From contig JASVEC010000027.1 in the NCBI GenBank assembly GCA_030770535.1, positions 558,001 through 622,000 on the forward strand: 64,000 bases of DNA, in the 5' to 3' direction. The notes under the pieces are model-generated. The model ran no database searches and was not told where the DNA came from. It was given only the letters and a program-made list of their open reading frames with translations. This stretch comes from Batkoa obscura (taxonomy: Eukaryota > Entomophthoromycota > Entomophthoromycetes > Entomophthorales > Batkoaceae). Positions 1 through 10,332 of the stretch are shown one piece after another. A program made the translations under genes and the position numbers. How positions within the stretch are numbered: position 1 is the first letter of the stretch; each line of letters begins with the position of its first letter.

Positions 1-145
1 GATTTATACAAATGAAACTTAAAATATTATTACAATTATATAGCATTATTGGTTTAAAATATAAGTTTGCTTTTTTTTAAAAACTCAAATGAGTCCTTTG
101 TGATAAATTTGCTTTTTAAATTATGAAATCAGTCTTCCTTCTATT

Positions 146-245
146 TGAAGATGTTTTTTTGGCTTCGTTATTTTTTCTATCTTTTAAGCGCTATTTAAGT
201 GAAAAAACTGTTAGTAAAATTCTTAAATACAAAAATACATCCCCA
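146..245 (+). mobile_element. MITE, about 100 bp (copy a)
   Basis: Member of the short inverted-repeat family found 13 times in this window. The left end is degraded (TGAAGATG in place of TGGGGATG). The right end reads ACATCCCCA. TT flanks both sides, as expected for a 2-bp target duplication. The core contains the family motif AAGCGCTATTT. No coding capacity. Confidence 0.8.
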
Positions 246-450
246 TTTTATTTCAAAAATATTCAAACTTAAAAAATAAACAACGTGCAATAGGTAAACT
301 TGCTACCAAAGGAGTAAGGAGGGAGGTTATTAAAGTGAAAGTGAAAAAAAGTGAAGTTTTCTTTTTTTTCGGTTTCTGAATAGCAAATTTAACATTAAAA
401 AAGTTTTATTCTATCTTACGTTAATTTATCAAAATAATAAAATTAAGGTA

Positions 451-548
451 AGATGATGTTTTTTTGGCTTCATCACTTTTTTCATTTTCTAAGCGCTATT
501 TAAGCGGAAAAATTGTTAGTAAGTCTTAAATAAAAGAATACATCCTCA
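451..548 (+). mobile_element. MITE (copy b)
   Basis: Same family. The left terminus is eroded, the right terminus is CATCCTCA, and the flanks are TA/TA. The core AAGCGCTATTTAAGCGG is intact, while the segment just before the right end has a small deletion relative to other copies. Confidence 0.75.
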
Positions 549-749
549 TAATAATAGAAAGTTCTATAAATATGAGTCCTACTTTAATTAGGTAATAAAT
601 ATTGTACTTCCAATAGTGAAGCTCACTATACAGTTTAAAACATTACAAGTTTTTAACCCTTTATAAATAATAGATAATTCAAATTATTATTGTAATTTTT
701 TATTATGTAAGAAAGCAAAAACATTATGTAAGAAAAAAAGTAATAAGGA

Positions 750-757
750 TATAAAAG
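750..757 (+). promoter_or_regulatory. TATA-like box, pirin 1
   Basis: TATAAAAG lies about 35-40 bp upstream of the pirin 1 ATG at 791. Spacing and sequence fit a core promoter element. In such AT-rich DNA the match could be chance. Confidence 0.4.
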
Positions 758-790
758 GAAACACAAATAAAGCTAAGTTCAAAAATCAAA

Positions 791-1549
791 ATGGTAAAAC
801 TACAACTAAGAAAAAATGAGGAACGTGGGAACTTTCAATCAAGTGCAATAACAGCAAAGTACTCTTTTAGTTTTTCTGATTATATTTCTTCAAAACATAG
901 GGGACATGGTAGTCTTCGAGTATTAAATGAAGACACCATCTCGTCTAAAGGAGGTTTTGAAATGCACGAACATCAAAATTTTGAAATCTTAAGTTATATA
1001 ATATCAGGTGAATTAGAGCACGTAGATGATATGGGAAATCGGGAACTAGTTAAAAAAGGAATGATTCAATTTACAAGCGCTGGTAAAGGGATTCGACATT
1101 CAGAAAAAAATATCAATAAAAAGAAATGCCACTTACTGCAGATTTGGATTGCGCCCCTGGAGTTCAACCTAACACCAAAATATCAAACGTTGTCTTATAA
1201 TAAGTTGAAGAGTATTAATCAATTTCTCCCGATTGTTTCGCCTATCACTAAGACATTACCCGATACTATTGGTGTTAACGCTAATTGTTATATTAGTTGT
1301 TTAGCCTTACAAACAAAGGATGAAGCGATATATAAGTTCCTCAATGCTTATAATTCGAGTCGGAAAGTTTATATTCATTTAGTTGAAAATCAGGGCAATT
1401 CCTCTATATGCTGGTTAAATAATGATCTTAAATTATCTAGTGGAGATGGAGCGTATTTAGATAAATTCCAAGCAAAGGAAAGTAAACTCTTATTTAAAAA
1501 AGAAGGTGAACAAAATCTAGAATTAGTAGTTTTTGAAATGTATAAATAA
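791..1549 (+). CDS. Pirin family protein 1
   Basis: Intronless 252-residue pirin (bicupin) protein. Pirins are Fe(II)-binding cupins that act as nuclear cofactors or as quercetin 2,3-dioxygenases. Which role applies here cannot be told. The N-terminal cupin carries the expected metal ligands His59, His61 (MHEH), His103 and Glu105 (HSE), plus the family blocks LRVLNED (42-48) and SGELEH (72-77). The second cupin half is more diverged. Length is a little under the roughly 290 residues of animal pirin, as in the bacterial YhhW-like branch. The start is the first in-frame ATG, close behind a TATA-like box. It is followed in the same orientation by a paralogue 249 bp downstream, so the pair is a tandem duplication. 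The two proteins differ widely, so the duplication is not recent. Confidence 0.93.
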   Translation: MVKLQLRKNEERGNFQSSAITAKYSFSFSDYISSKHRGHGSLRVLNEDTISSKGGFEMHEHQNFEILSYIISGELEHVDDMGNRELVKKGMIQFTSAGKGIRHSEKNINKKKCHLLQIWIAPLEFNLTPKYQTLSYNKLKSINQFLPIVSPITKTLPDTIGVNANCYISCLALQTKDEAIYKFLNAYNSSRKVYIHLVENQGNSSICWLNNDLKLSSGDGAYLDKFQAKESKLLFKKEGEQNLELVVFEMYK

Positions 1550-1730
1550 ACAATTGTTAATTTAAAAAGTTTTTATTCTTTTACATATTTCATTTGTAAT
1601 ATGCCAATGCTTAGGTAATTTTTAAAATAAAACATCTCAAACATTTTAATTTAATTTATCAATTATAAATTATAAAGTTCGAAACTTAAAGTCAAGAATC
1701 AAGATTATAAATCACTTAAAAATAAAAAAG

Positions 1731-1738
1731 TATATAAG
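1731..1738 (+). promoter_or_regulatory. TATA-like box, pirin 2
   Basis: TATATAAG lies about 60 bp upstream of the second pirin ATG, in the 249-bp spacer between the tandem genes. A weak prediction in AT-rich sequence. Confidence 0.3.
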
Positions 1739-1798
1739 CAAATATAAAATGGAAAGAAAAAAATTACAAAAAATCAGAAAAATCAAAATTACAAAACA

Positions 1799-2563
1799 AT
1801 GGTAAATATCAAAATAAGAGAAAGCGAAAGCCGAGGATATGTTGACAAAGGCTGGTTAAAAGCTAGCCATAGTTTCAGCTTTTCAACCTATGTTGATGAG
1901 GAACATATGGGATATGGTCTCTTACGAGTATTAAACGAAGACCACATAGAAAAGAGCTCTGGTTTTGGGTTTCATTCACATCGTAACTATGAGATAATAA
2001 CTTATATGGTGTCAGGGGAGGTTGAACATAAAGATAATATGGGACATAGAGAAATCGTAAAACGCGGCCAAATCCAGTTTACAAGTGCTGGTAGTGGTAT
2101 CTCTCATTCAGAAGTCAACTCCAATAAGGAACTGGACGCTCACGTATTACAGATTTGGGTTAAACCAAATGCTATAAACTTAACCCCATATTATGATACT
2201 TTAAAATTTGAGGAAGAGAAAAGAAACAATCAGTTTATCACACTGGTATCTCCAGGTGACTATGATAGTAGTGAAATAACTGGCACTATTGGGATAAACG
2301 CTAATTTTTATATGAGTACCATTTTATTGAATGGTGGCAATAGGGTTGAGTATAATTATCTAGCTAAATTAAATACAAATAGAAAATTATATATCCATGT
2401 TGTTGATGACTCTACTAATAGCGAATATTCTTTATTAAATGAAGAATTTAAATTATTTAATGGTGATGCTGCAATGATAGAAGACTTTAGTGAAGTAGAT
2501 AAAATCGAGTTAGAAAACAAAGGTGAAAAAAGGATGGAAATTGTAATATTCGAAATGTATTAA
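1799..2563 (+). CDS. Pirin family protein 2
   Basis: Intronless 254-residue pirin, paralogue of the gene immediately upstream. The metal ligands fall at identical residue numbers (His59, His61, His103, Glu105), and the blocks SHSFSF, LRVLNED and SGEVEHKDNMG are closer to the general pirin consensus than in copy 1. Copy 1 is therefore probably the more diverged partner. Same predicted role: an Fe-binding cupin regulator or dioxygenase. A 249-bp spacer separates the two genes, and the second has its own TATA-like element, so they are probably transcribed separately. No frameshift or truncation is seen. The function of the pair is not known from sequence alone. Confidence 0.94.
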   Translation: MVNIKIRESESRGYVDKGWLKASHSFSFSTYVDEEHMGYGLLRVLNEDHIEKSSGFGFHSHRNYEIITYMVSGEVEHKDNMGHREIVKRGQIQFTSAGSGISHSEVNSNKELDAHVLQIWVKPNAINLTPYYDTLKFEEEKRNNQFITLVSPGDYDSSEITGTIGINANFYMSTILLNGGNRVEYNYLAKLNTNRKLYIHVVDDSTNSEYSLLNEEFKLFNGDAAMIEDFSEVDKIELENKGEKRMEIVIFEMY

Positions 2564-3116
2564 TATATTTTTTTAAATTTTTAATATAGTCTTTTATTAA
2601 ACTTTTTAATCGATTTTAACTTAAAACTAAAAAAGTACTGAAGAAAGACCTGCTTTTTAAATAATAAATAATAAATAAATCAAACCATATTATTCATAGG
2701 TTAATGGTTTATTTAATTTTTATTATTAAAAAGTCTATTTATTTTGTGCCACATATCTGTCCCAACTCAACAAGGACCTTAATTGTAGGGTCTTCAGATG
2801 GCGAAAAAATTAAACGTAAATTCGGTTTTTACTTTACTTTTTATAGCTTTAAGTTTATTATGGGATAATAAAAAATAATAAGCTCAAATTTTAAATATTT
2901 TATAAATTGTAAATAATAAAATCCAACTATATAACATTAAATACTTTGCATTATTTTATATTGATTTTTAAATACTTTCTTAACTAGTATTTCCTTAGCT
3001 TACAAAGCTTAAAATAAGTGAATGTTGAAAGTAGGCTTAACCAATCAAATTTCGCTTAGTATTTAGCAACATTTCATCAATGAAATTGTATTGTTTTTTA
3101 ATTAAAAATAACAAAA
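2564..3116. other. Intergenic, pirin 2 to EMP24
   Basis: AT-rich spacer. It contains one short stretch on the minus strand that looks coding (about 2739-2833, listed separately). Otherwise nothing supportable. Confidence 0.5.
2739..2833 (-). pseudogene. Possible orphan 3' exon or gene relic
   Basis: The minus strand reads about 30 codons without a stop and ends in TAA at 2739-2741. Residues include PNLRLIFSPSEDP and IKVLVELGQICGTK. Composition is richer and more protein-like than the surrounding AT-rich spacer. No ATG, convincing acceptor or upstream exon is visible, and I do not recognise the family. It could be the last exon of a small gene or the remnant of a lost one. Confidence 0.25.
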
Positions 3117-3842
3117 ATGCAATACAACATATTATTATTATTAGTATCATTATACATCAACTTAGCTAAAAGTTTTGGATTTCAAGTGGATTTAGTACCT
3201 AGCCAAGATGAATGTTTTTATGTAAACTTACAAGAAAACGAAATGTTTTTGATTTCTTATGATGTTATTGAAGGTGGTGATCTATTAGTGGACTTTTTGG
3301 TAAGTTTTATTAAATTAATGATATCAATCTAACTCTTTTAAAGTTATTTAATACCAATAATATTTTGCTTCAAGAAACAAATGCTAAAAAGGATGGTTAT
3401 TATTCATATAATGCTACCACTGCTGGAGACCATAAATATTGTTTTCGTAATCAAATTGTGAATAAGAAACTTACTTTCAGCCCTTATATTCAAAAGTTGC
3501 CAAAAGATTATAGTGAGTGCCATTACTGTTTATAATTAATAACTACTAATAAATTATTAGATCCAAACACAGATCATGTTGAAAATGAAATCAAAAAGAT
3601 GGAAGATTATATATTCAAAATCGAGTCTCAAATTTATTTATCAAGTTCGTTAGGATATACTCATGATAGAGGTATTATTACTTGTACATTTATATGATAG
3701 TTATTTATTATTAATAGTTGCTGAATCAACTGATAAAAAGATCTATTGGTGGACTATCTTCCAAAGTCTTTCAGTGATTGGGATATGTGCTTGGCAAATT
3801 TATTATCTCAAAACATTCTTTGAAAACCGCAGAGTAGTTTAG
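3117..3842 (+). CDS. p24 cargo receptor, EMP24-type (copy 1)
   Basis: p24-family type I membrane protein of early secretory vesicles (COPII/COPI), a cargo receptor cycling between ER and Golgi. Exons 3117-3299, 3344-3512, 3561-3671 and 3718-3842 join in phases 0, 1, 1 to give 195 residues. Order: signal peptide (about 1-20), GOLD domain with the conserved CFYVNL and YDVIEGGDLLVDF blocks and the DHKYCF cysteine block, then a coiled-coil region, a tryptophan-containing transmembrane helix, and a short cytosolic tail ending YLKTFFENRRVV. That tail matches the p24-beta (EMP24/TMED2) type with its FF and terminal VV traffic signals. A second paralogue with the same intron positions lies at 25642-26455. 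Confidence 0.93.
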
Positions 3843-3984
3843 CTGCAATCAATTACTATTTGATTAAAATTTATAAAATCATGCTTTTTATTTTGGCTAT
3901 CTTGATTGGCCCTTTACTTTTCTATTAAAAAAATGCATTATATCATTATATATAAATAATAGTAATAATAATTAAGATAAGGAC

Positions 3985-5159
3985 ATGTCTTTGATTGAAG
4001 CATTTAAAAAATGGCCATTGGCCTCATTAGCAATCTATAGTAATGAACCTAACGCTAGTAATAAACAAAATAAATCAAAAATCGAAAAACAAAAATGGAA
4101 CAGTGATTATCAAAATACATTATATGCTGTGTATTATCCAATTGAATTAAATATGAAATTAATTACAATTAATCAAAATATTAGCAGCATAAATCAAATG
4201 AATTTAATAGATACAAAGAATAATAACAATATAACCATTATTGTAATGATTAGATAATAATTTAAGTAATGCTAATTTTTTTAATAGGAAACTATACCAT
4301 TATCAAAAATGGAGATTGAAATATCAAAACTAAAGGCCACGATTAAAGGTTTGACAATGAATTTTAAATACTATAAGTTTTTTTCAAACTTTAAAGTATG
4401 GTATTACTATTATTATAATCTCAATTATTAACTTATTTTTAACAGAATCAAACTATTAAAATACAAATCAGATTACTCAATGAAGACATAACTAAAGATA
4501 TATTAAACTATTTAAAGTCTCATATTGAGTTTAGTTTATCTTCAAGTGATAGTACAGATAATACTTTAACCCAAAGTGAGGTTAATATCGAAACTCCATT
4601 TCCAGCGATGTCAAATGCTACTCAATTTCAAAATAATCCCGCTCTTTTAAAAAATACCCAGGATAATATATTAAGCACTACCCCTTACCAGAATCATTCA
4701 TCATTAGCTGGGAATACGCAGGATGAAATCTCCAATTATATCTTAAGTCCCTTTATTGATAATCAATCAAACTCTTTAGTTTACCCGCCTATAAATCATA
4801 ATGAGTTAAATGATCCATACTTGACTCAACCTATAAGAAACGAAACTCAAGAAACTCAACCTTATTTCTTAACTCAAGATATTCAAGAAAATCCAGATAA
4901 AATTAATAATGGAGATATAAACGGTATTAGTATATAATAACGATATAGTTAGTAGTATTAATAGTAATATTTTTTAGCTAATAATCCAAATGACGGTGAG
5001 CTTGAGATATTGATATTTAAACATTTAAATGATCCTTCATTTAAAGAATATGTAATTAATTAGTATAAACTATTCTATATTCTAATAACCTATAATTTTA
5101 AGGTAAAACAAATAGAGAGGATATTATTAAAACATTGTGAAGACTCTAGTGAACTATGA
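3985..5159 (+). CDS. Rec114-like meiotic DSB protein (tentative)
   Basis: Five exons (3985-4242, 4288-4395, 4446-4923, 4978-5051, 5103-5159) join with consistent phases to give 324 residues. Seen directly: an N-terminal globular part (WPLASLAIYS near residue 10, then beta-rich segments), a long low-complexity middle with about eight TQ dipeptides, and a C-terminal helix containing LEILIFKHLNDPSF and KEYVKQIERILL. This architecture (PH-like N-terminus, SQ/TQ-rich linker, short conserved C-terminal helix) is that of Rec114/Rec7, a partner of Mei4 needed for Spo11 meiotic breaks and a target of Tel1/Mec1 kinases. The assignment rests on recalled family patterns, not on an alignment. The alternative is an unrelated lineage-specific protein. 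Splicing is well supported by phase. Confidence 0.5.
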
Positions 5160-5235
5160 TTTATTATCATTAAATTAAATAGATATTGCAAATTTATTAT
5201 TATTATTGAATTTTCTATTATTATTCTTACTTTAA

Positions 5236-6031
5236 TTATTCCACCAAAAACCCTACCAAGCACTTGTCAAGCAATGACTCTGCATTAACCCAAGGATGAA
5301 CTTTATCTATTAAATAGGATTTGTACTAAGTTTGTGAATTGAAATAGGCTTAAAGAATCATACTATATAATTTAGTGGCGTCTTTGCCGGCCCCTTTCAT
5401 TAATTGTTTGACACCTAAGAAAATAAAAATAAAAAACAAGCTAGAAAAAAAGGAACTTTTTACCTCCAGGATGAAACTTCATATATGGTGTGATATTATA
5501 AACCTTTCCAAACAAAACACACCAAGCGTCTTGTTCTGTATTATGCTGTTTTAGCTCTTGCAACGTAATTCCAGCTATGTTAGTTACCCCCTAAAAATTG
5601 GGCATTTGAGTTATATTTTATAGTACAATTAATTATCTTCTTACCCTCAAATCCTTCCCTGAGCTACTCAACCTTGCCCAATCTAAAGGGGAGTGACCTG
5701 GTTCCACTGCTATTTTATTACGTACTTTTTCTAGCGGATTTTTAGCCATCTGTGGACCGCCTGGCAATGGAAATACACTTTGTGGATCTTTAATAACCAG
5801 ATTAACGAATAAAATAGATTTAAATTTATAATACGTACTTCTATTTAAATTCAGTTTTTGGTTATAAGGGGATAAATTATTATCATTTCCGGTTAAATTC
5901 ACTGAACTTGTTATTGAGGAGGTTTCCTTTTCTTCTTCAGGTTGTAATAAAGTTATGTCAGGTAGTTCGGCTGTAAAATTGATAGCTGGTAAATCTCTAT
6001 TTTCAGATTGTGTGTCTTTTGTTATGGCCAT
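5236..6031 (-). CDS. Cytochrome b5-domain protein, Irc21-like
   Basis: Heme-binding cytochrome b5-fold protein similar to yeast Irc21 and to the N-terminal half of NCB5OR. Five exons on the minus strand (5839-6031, 5645-5787, 5464-5590, 5364-5414, 5236-5306) give 194 residues. The N-terminal third is disordered and acidic. Next comes the family signature KVRNKIAV, PGHSPLDWARL, then the b5 core with heme ligands His152 (KFHPGG) and His175 (KVHPWVN), and the tail LLDKCLVGF. No flavin or NADPH domain follows, so it is the short Irc21 form, probably an electron carrier in lipid or stress metabolism. The first intron (5788-5838, 51 nt) is a multiple of three with no in-frame stop. I removed it because the spliced form fits the family better. 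Confidence 0.88.
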
Positions 6032-6356
6032 AATTAGGTTTGATTATTAATAGAAAGAAGCAAATTTTTGTCTTTAAACCTAAGATAACTTTTTATAACG
6101 TAAAGTTCGCATAAATAATAAAAACTAAGCAAAAAAATAAAAATAGAAACAAATTAATTTTAATTAAAAAGAAAGAAGGGAAAGAATATTAGCTAAATAA
6201 AAAGTAATTAAAATATTAATAATAATAAATAATGGATCCGTTTTCATCAATTGATATAATAACAACTATTCCATCAATCTCACATTTCATTTAATATGGG
6301 ATATTCCAAACTTAGAACTAAGTGAACGTTCTACAAAAAGTAAAGCTTGATTAAAA
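6032..6356. other. Kinase 3' flank and Irc21 promoter
   Basis: AT-rich spacer between two minus-strand genes. If a 32-nt intron at 6357-6388 is real, the upstream kinase gene extends through 6287 here. The remainder would be its terminator region plus the Irc21-like gene's promoter. Confidence 0.4.
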
Positions 6357-9300
6357 CTAAAAGTATGATAGTAATGATAATGATTTACCTGTTAATATGG
6401 ACTGGTTTAAACTCAAAGTGCCCATGTGATTATTTTTTTCAATTGAAGTAGAAGGTCCATTTCTAACTTTAATACCAGTATTATCTTCAATAGTTAAATG
6501 TGTAAACCTCCCTGTATCCAAATTCACTTGAAACTGACTGGATTGAGTACTAAACCTAGTAGAATTAGTCAATGGACTTGAACTATTATTATGACTATTA
6601 TTAAATAGCTCTAAATTGATACTTTCTGAAGAATTTTCAATCTGTGACAATTGTTTGATAAACCTTAGCTGTGCATTTTCTCTTTCTACCAACCTTAATT
6701 TTTGCTCCAAGGCTTGTATTGTATGTAGTAATACTTTTTGTCTTTCTTTACTTTTCTCTTTACTTTTTGGCCAAAAACTAGGTTTTGTAGCTTCTGCGAC
6801 TACAAGTTTAGTTACTATCTCTTGGAGTTTTTGATCTTTAAACGCTAACTGTGCTTTCAAATTTTGATTTTCAATGACCAGTGTTGCTATTTTATTTTCA
6901 CCATCTCTTCCATATTGATTAAAATGTATACTTCCTTCTTTATTACTGTTGTGATTGACGAACTGCGATTGATTGGATTCTAAATATGTTATCTTTTCCA
7001 TTAAAGTCTTTATTAGGTTTGCTTGTTTTTCATTCAAATGTAACATCTGATCTGCCCTTTCGATTGCCTCGTCCCTGGATTCTTTAACCTCGATTAAGCT
7101 TGGCTGTAGTCCTTTCTGCTCTTGCAAATCCTGATATATACTTGTTAATAGATGGTGATTTTTAGTTTCTAGTTCTAAATTCGCTACAATATCTTGAAAC
7201 AATTTATTATCAATAGCCACACCCACCTTATTTGGTATATCTTCATTCGACTTATTCTTTAAACTCAATTCTTCAATCTCTTTTAACAAAAATTTATTTG
7301 TTTCTTTTGTTATCTCTAATTCTTTATTTAATCTGGTGACGTTCGCTACAGATTCGCTCAGTTCATTCTTTAATCGGGTGATATCGTCTGAATTGATAGT
7401 TGGTAACTTGTTTTCTAGATCTTGAACCTTTTTATTTAAATTTTGATTCTCATACTGCAAAATTTCACATTTATCCTTCATAATCAAAAAGTTATTATCT
7501 GCTTGCTCCCTTGACTGATCTAAACTCAACGTGGTTTGCTTCATATCCTGATGTACCATGCTAAGCTCCGTGATCGCCTTCTTTAATTTTTTGACTTCCG
7601 CTTGGGAATTCGAATACCCTTCTAACAACCTTTTGTTTTCTTCTATAAGGATGTCCTGTTGTTTATCTTCTTCATCCATCTTTTTCTGTACAGCTTCTAA
7701 CAACCGACCCATTTCATTCTTTTCACTCTCACTTTCCATTAATTGATCCCGTATGTTATCCGCTTGCATCATCAACCCTTGGTTTACTGCCATTTGATTT
7801 TGTATTGTTTCTTGGCATGATTGAAGTCCTGCGTTTAAAGAAACTACTTTTTCTTGAAGTTCTTTTATTTTCGTTTCATATGCCATGATTGATGCATTAG
7901 TCTCATCATTATTTTTGAGTGTCACAGATGAAAAATCATGTATAGTTGATAAGCTACCGTCTAGTTCATTCATCGTTAAATCTGTTTGAATCTCAGCCAA
8001 TTTCGTTTCCGACTTTACTAAACTTTGTTTGATTTTGGTACTTTCATCCATCTCTGTTTCCACTCTATCATTTACTTTTAATGATTCTGGGCCCTCCTGT
8101 TGATAAGTAAACCCAACAAAAGGCAAGTGATCTCCCATGAATTCTTTTTGATTGGAACGCGGTACTACTTTCACTTCATGTGTATCTTCTTCATCTTCAT
8201 ACCCATTGAAATTGGAAGTATCGTCTGGTGTTAGTAACGTTGGTATAAATGGTGGTGTTTGATTCCGTAAAGAATTCCAATCAATACCTCTAAAAAAGGG
8301 ATGAGCTTTAATTTCTTCTACTCCATTTTTCCCTAATCGAACTTCTCGGTCACAAATTAATCTAAAAAGGATAAAAACTTACATTTTAGATAAATATTAA
8401 GATTCTACTTACTTTTCAATAAGATCTTTTGCTTCTTCTGAAATTGGATAAATACCGTGGAACATTAAATTATTCTATAATGATTTGATGTTAGCTACTA
8501 TTATATAAAAGTTCATTACATGAATTTACTTTATGGTTCATAATCTGACTATGAGTTTCCATTAAATTTTCAGAACTGAATGGCGGGTCTCCTTGAAGCA
8601 ATTCATAAATCAGAACACCAACAGACCACCAATCGCATTCTACTCCATAATTTGTATTCCCTTCCTGAGCTCTAAGTACCTCAGGTGATATATAATCACT
8701 TGTTCCAACTGGTATATTCGAAGTAACAGAACCTTGATTATTGAGTTGAATACAGGACCCAAAATCTGCTAACTTAATGTGGCCTTGATTATCGATCAGT
8801 ATATTTTGCGGCTTTAAATCTCTATTAAAACAATGTGCATTAATGATCTATTTCCATTAACTTACACTTTTAATTGCTTACCTATGAACAAAACCCATAC
8901 TATGTAAATCACTTAACGCCAACACAATTTCACCAATATAAAACTTGGCTTCTTCTTCATTTATAATTGGTGGATAATTACGATCCAATAAACTAAATAG
9001 ATCACCTCCTCCTGCAAATTCCATAACTAAATATAAATTCTCGCTATCTTGAAAAGCGGCATATAGCTTTGGTATCCAAGGGGAATATTTTGATAGAGAT
9101 AAAACTTCTTTTTCTTCCATAAAAAATGATAACTTTAAATTTAATAATTAGTCTATGCTTTTACTATTAGTCTAAATTCAATACCTCTTTACACCTTAAC
9201 ACATACATCTTATTTAATGTTTTCATCGCATAGATACGGTTATCTAATTTATTTCGAACCACAGATACCTTTTATAAAAGAAAAGCAAGATAAATAAATC

Positions 9301-9644
9301 ATATTAATATAAAGCAAAACAAATAATCTTACAGTCCCAAAATGACCTTTAGCTAATTTTTTAAGTATTTGAAAATCATATCTGTTTAATCTCAAAGCTC
9401 TAATCTTATTAATACTTGGTTGATACTTGGTCAAAAAAGTAGCAATATTTTCATTGACACTAGTCTCAATATTTTTACAGTCATCAAATAAAGCGAGCAA
9501 TATATCTATTAAACTATCTACGCATATACTTCCTTGATTTATATCCAAATTTTCTTTTTCGGTAATTATCCTATTCCATAAGTCCTGTCCTCTTTTTGTC
9601 AAATTGTTTTGTAATTTATCTTGAGATTGGGTTGTTTTTATCAT
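6357..9644 (-). CDS. Citron/ROCK-family Ser/Thr kinase
   Basis: AGC kinase of the DMPK/ROCK/citron branch, 1001 residues from six exons (9333-9644, 9185-9268, 8882-9132, 8530-8821, 8413-8474, 6357-8361). The N-terminal cap helices (ALFDDCKN, FLTKYQP, IRALRLNRYDF) are typical of this branch. The kinase has AMKTLNK (catalytic Lys), SFFMEEKEVL (helix C), HRDLKPQN, DFG, an APE-like SPEV and DWWSVG, so it looks active. The first glycine of the nucleotide loop is alanine (AKGHFG). The AGC tail follows, with PPFIPTL, DDTSNF and hydrophobic motif FVGFTY. The last 600 residues are coiled coil. No C1, PH or CNH domain is visible, making it shorter than ROCK or citron. Likely a Rho-pathway or cytokinesis kinase. 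An alternative 3' end at 6287 would use a doubtful 32-nt intron. Confidence 0.88.
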
Positions 9645-10332
9645 GATTATTATATTAATGTTTTTTGAAATTAATAATAATAATTAAATTAACATCAAAA
9701 ACTAGAAGCTTTATAAAATTATTGTTTGAACTTTTGTTTTATCTCAATAAAAAAAGAATGGACTGCCAAAGTTTGAACTCCTCGTTACCAACGTTATTAT
9801 TTTGAGCTTATTTCGATTTCTCTAAAGTTTAAAATGTTATGCTTTTAGTAATGGAAATGAGCGAATAAGGATTCAATGTGTTTAACACTTTTTGAGGTCC
9901 CTGAATAATTAAGGAAATTAATCGAACAGAATGAAGTCATACTCTATCAAATTGTTCAAGTTTAAAAAATTCTGCTTTTTCAAGCCAAAACTTGAAAAAT
10001 AAGTTTAAAAAGTTTAAAAAAATTAACCGTTAAAAACCAATGCTATAAATTCATATTGATTATCAAATCTTTATAATTTTAATATTATAACTATAAAATT
10101 ACAAACAACTTCTTTCACTACTAGTAAACTTAAACTATAACTACAAAAATTATCTAACATTATCAATTTTAATTTTATTAAGAGTCTTTAAACAGAAATT
10201 TAATATAAATGGATTAAACTACAATAGAATACCATAAATATTATAAAAGAATCCGTATTAAACCAACCGATACTAGTCTTTATTTTATGCCTAAAGTTAC
10301 TATTAAAACATAAATACTAAACAAAATATATT
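9645..10332. other. Intergenic, eIF2-beta 3' to kinase promoter
   Basis: AT-rich spacer, 688 bp. It must hold the kinase promoter and the eIF2-beta polyadenylation region. I see no specific element or gene. Confidence 0.5.

Larger units (their letters stand above)
1..790. other. Intergenic, pirin 1 upstream
   Basis: Very AT-rich DNA with no supportable gene. It holds two MITE copies (146-245 and 451-548) and a possible TATA element near 750. The window edge cuts off whatever lies to the left. Confidence 0.6.

Noticed and set aside
6616-7746. Two plus-strand open frames inside the citron-like kinase coiled coil
   Set aside because: Cys/Ser/Phe-rich antisense readings of coiled-coil codons, not genes.
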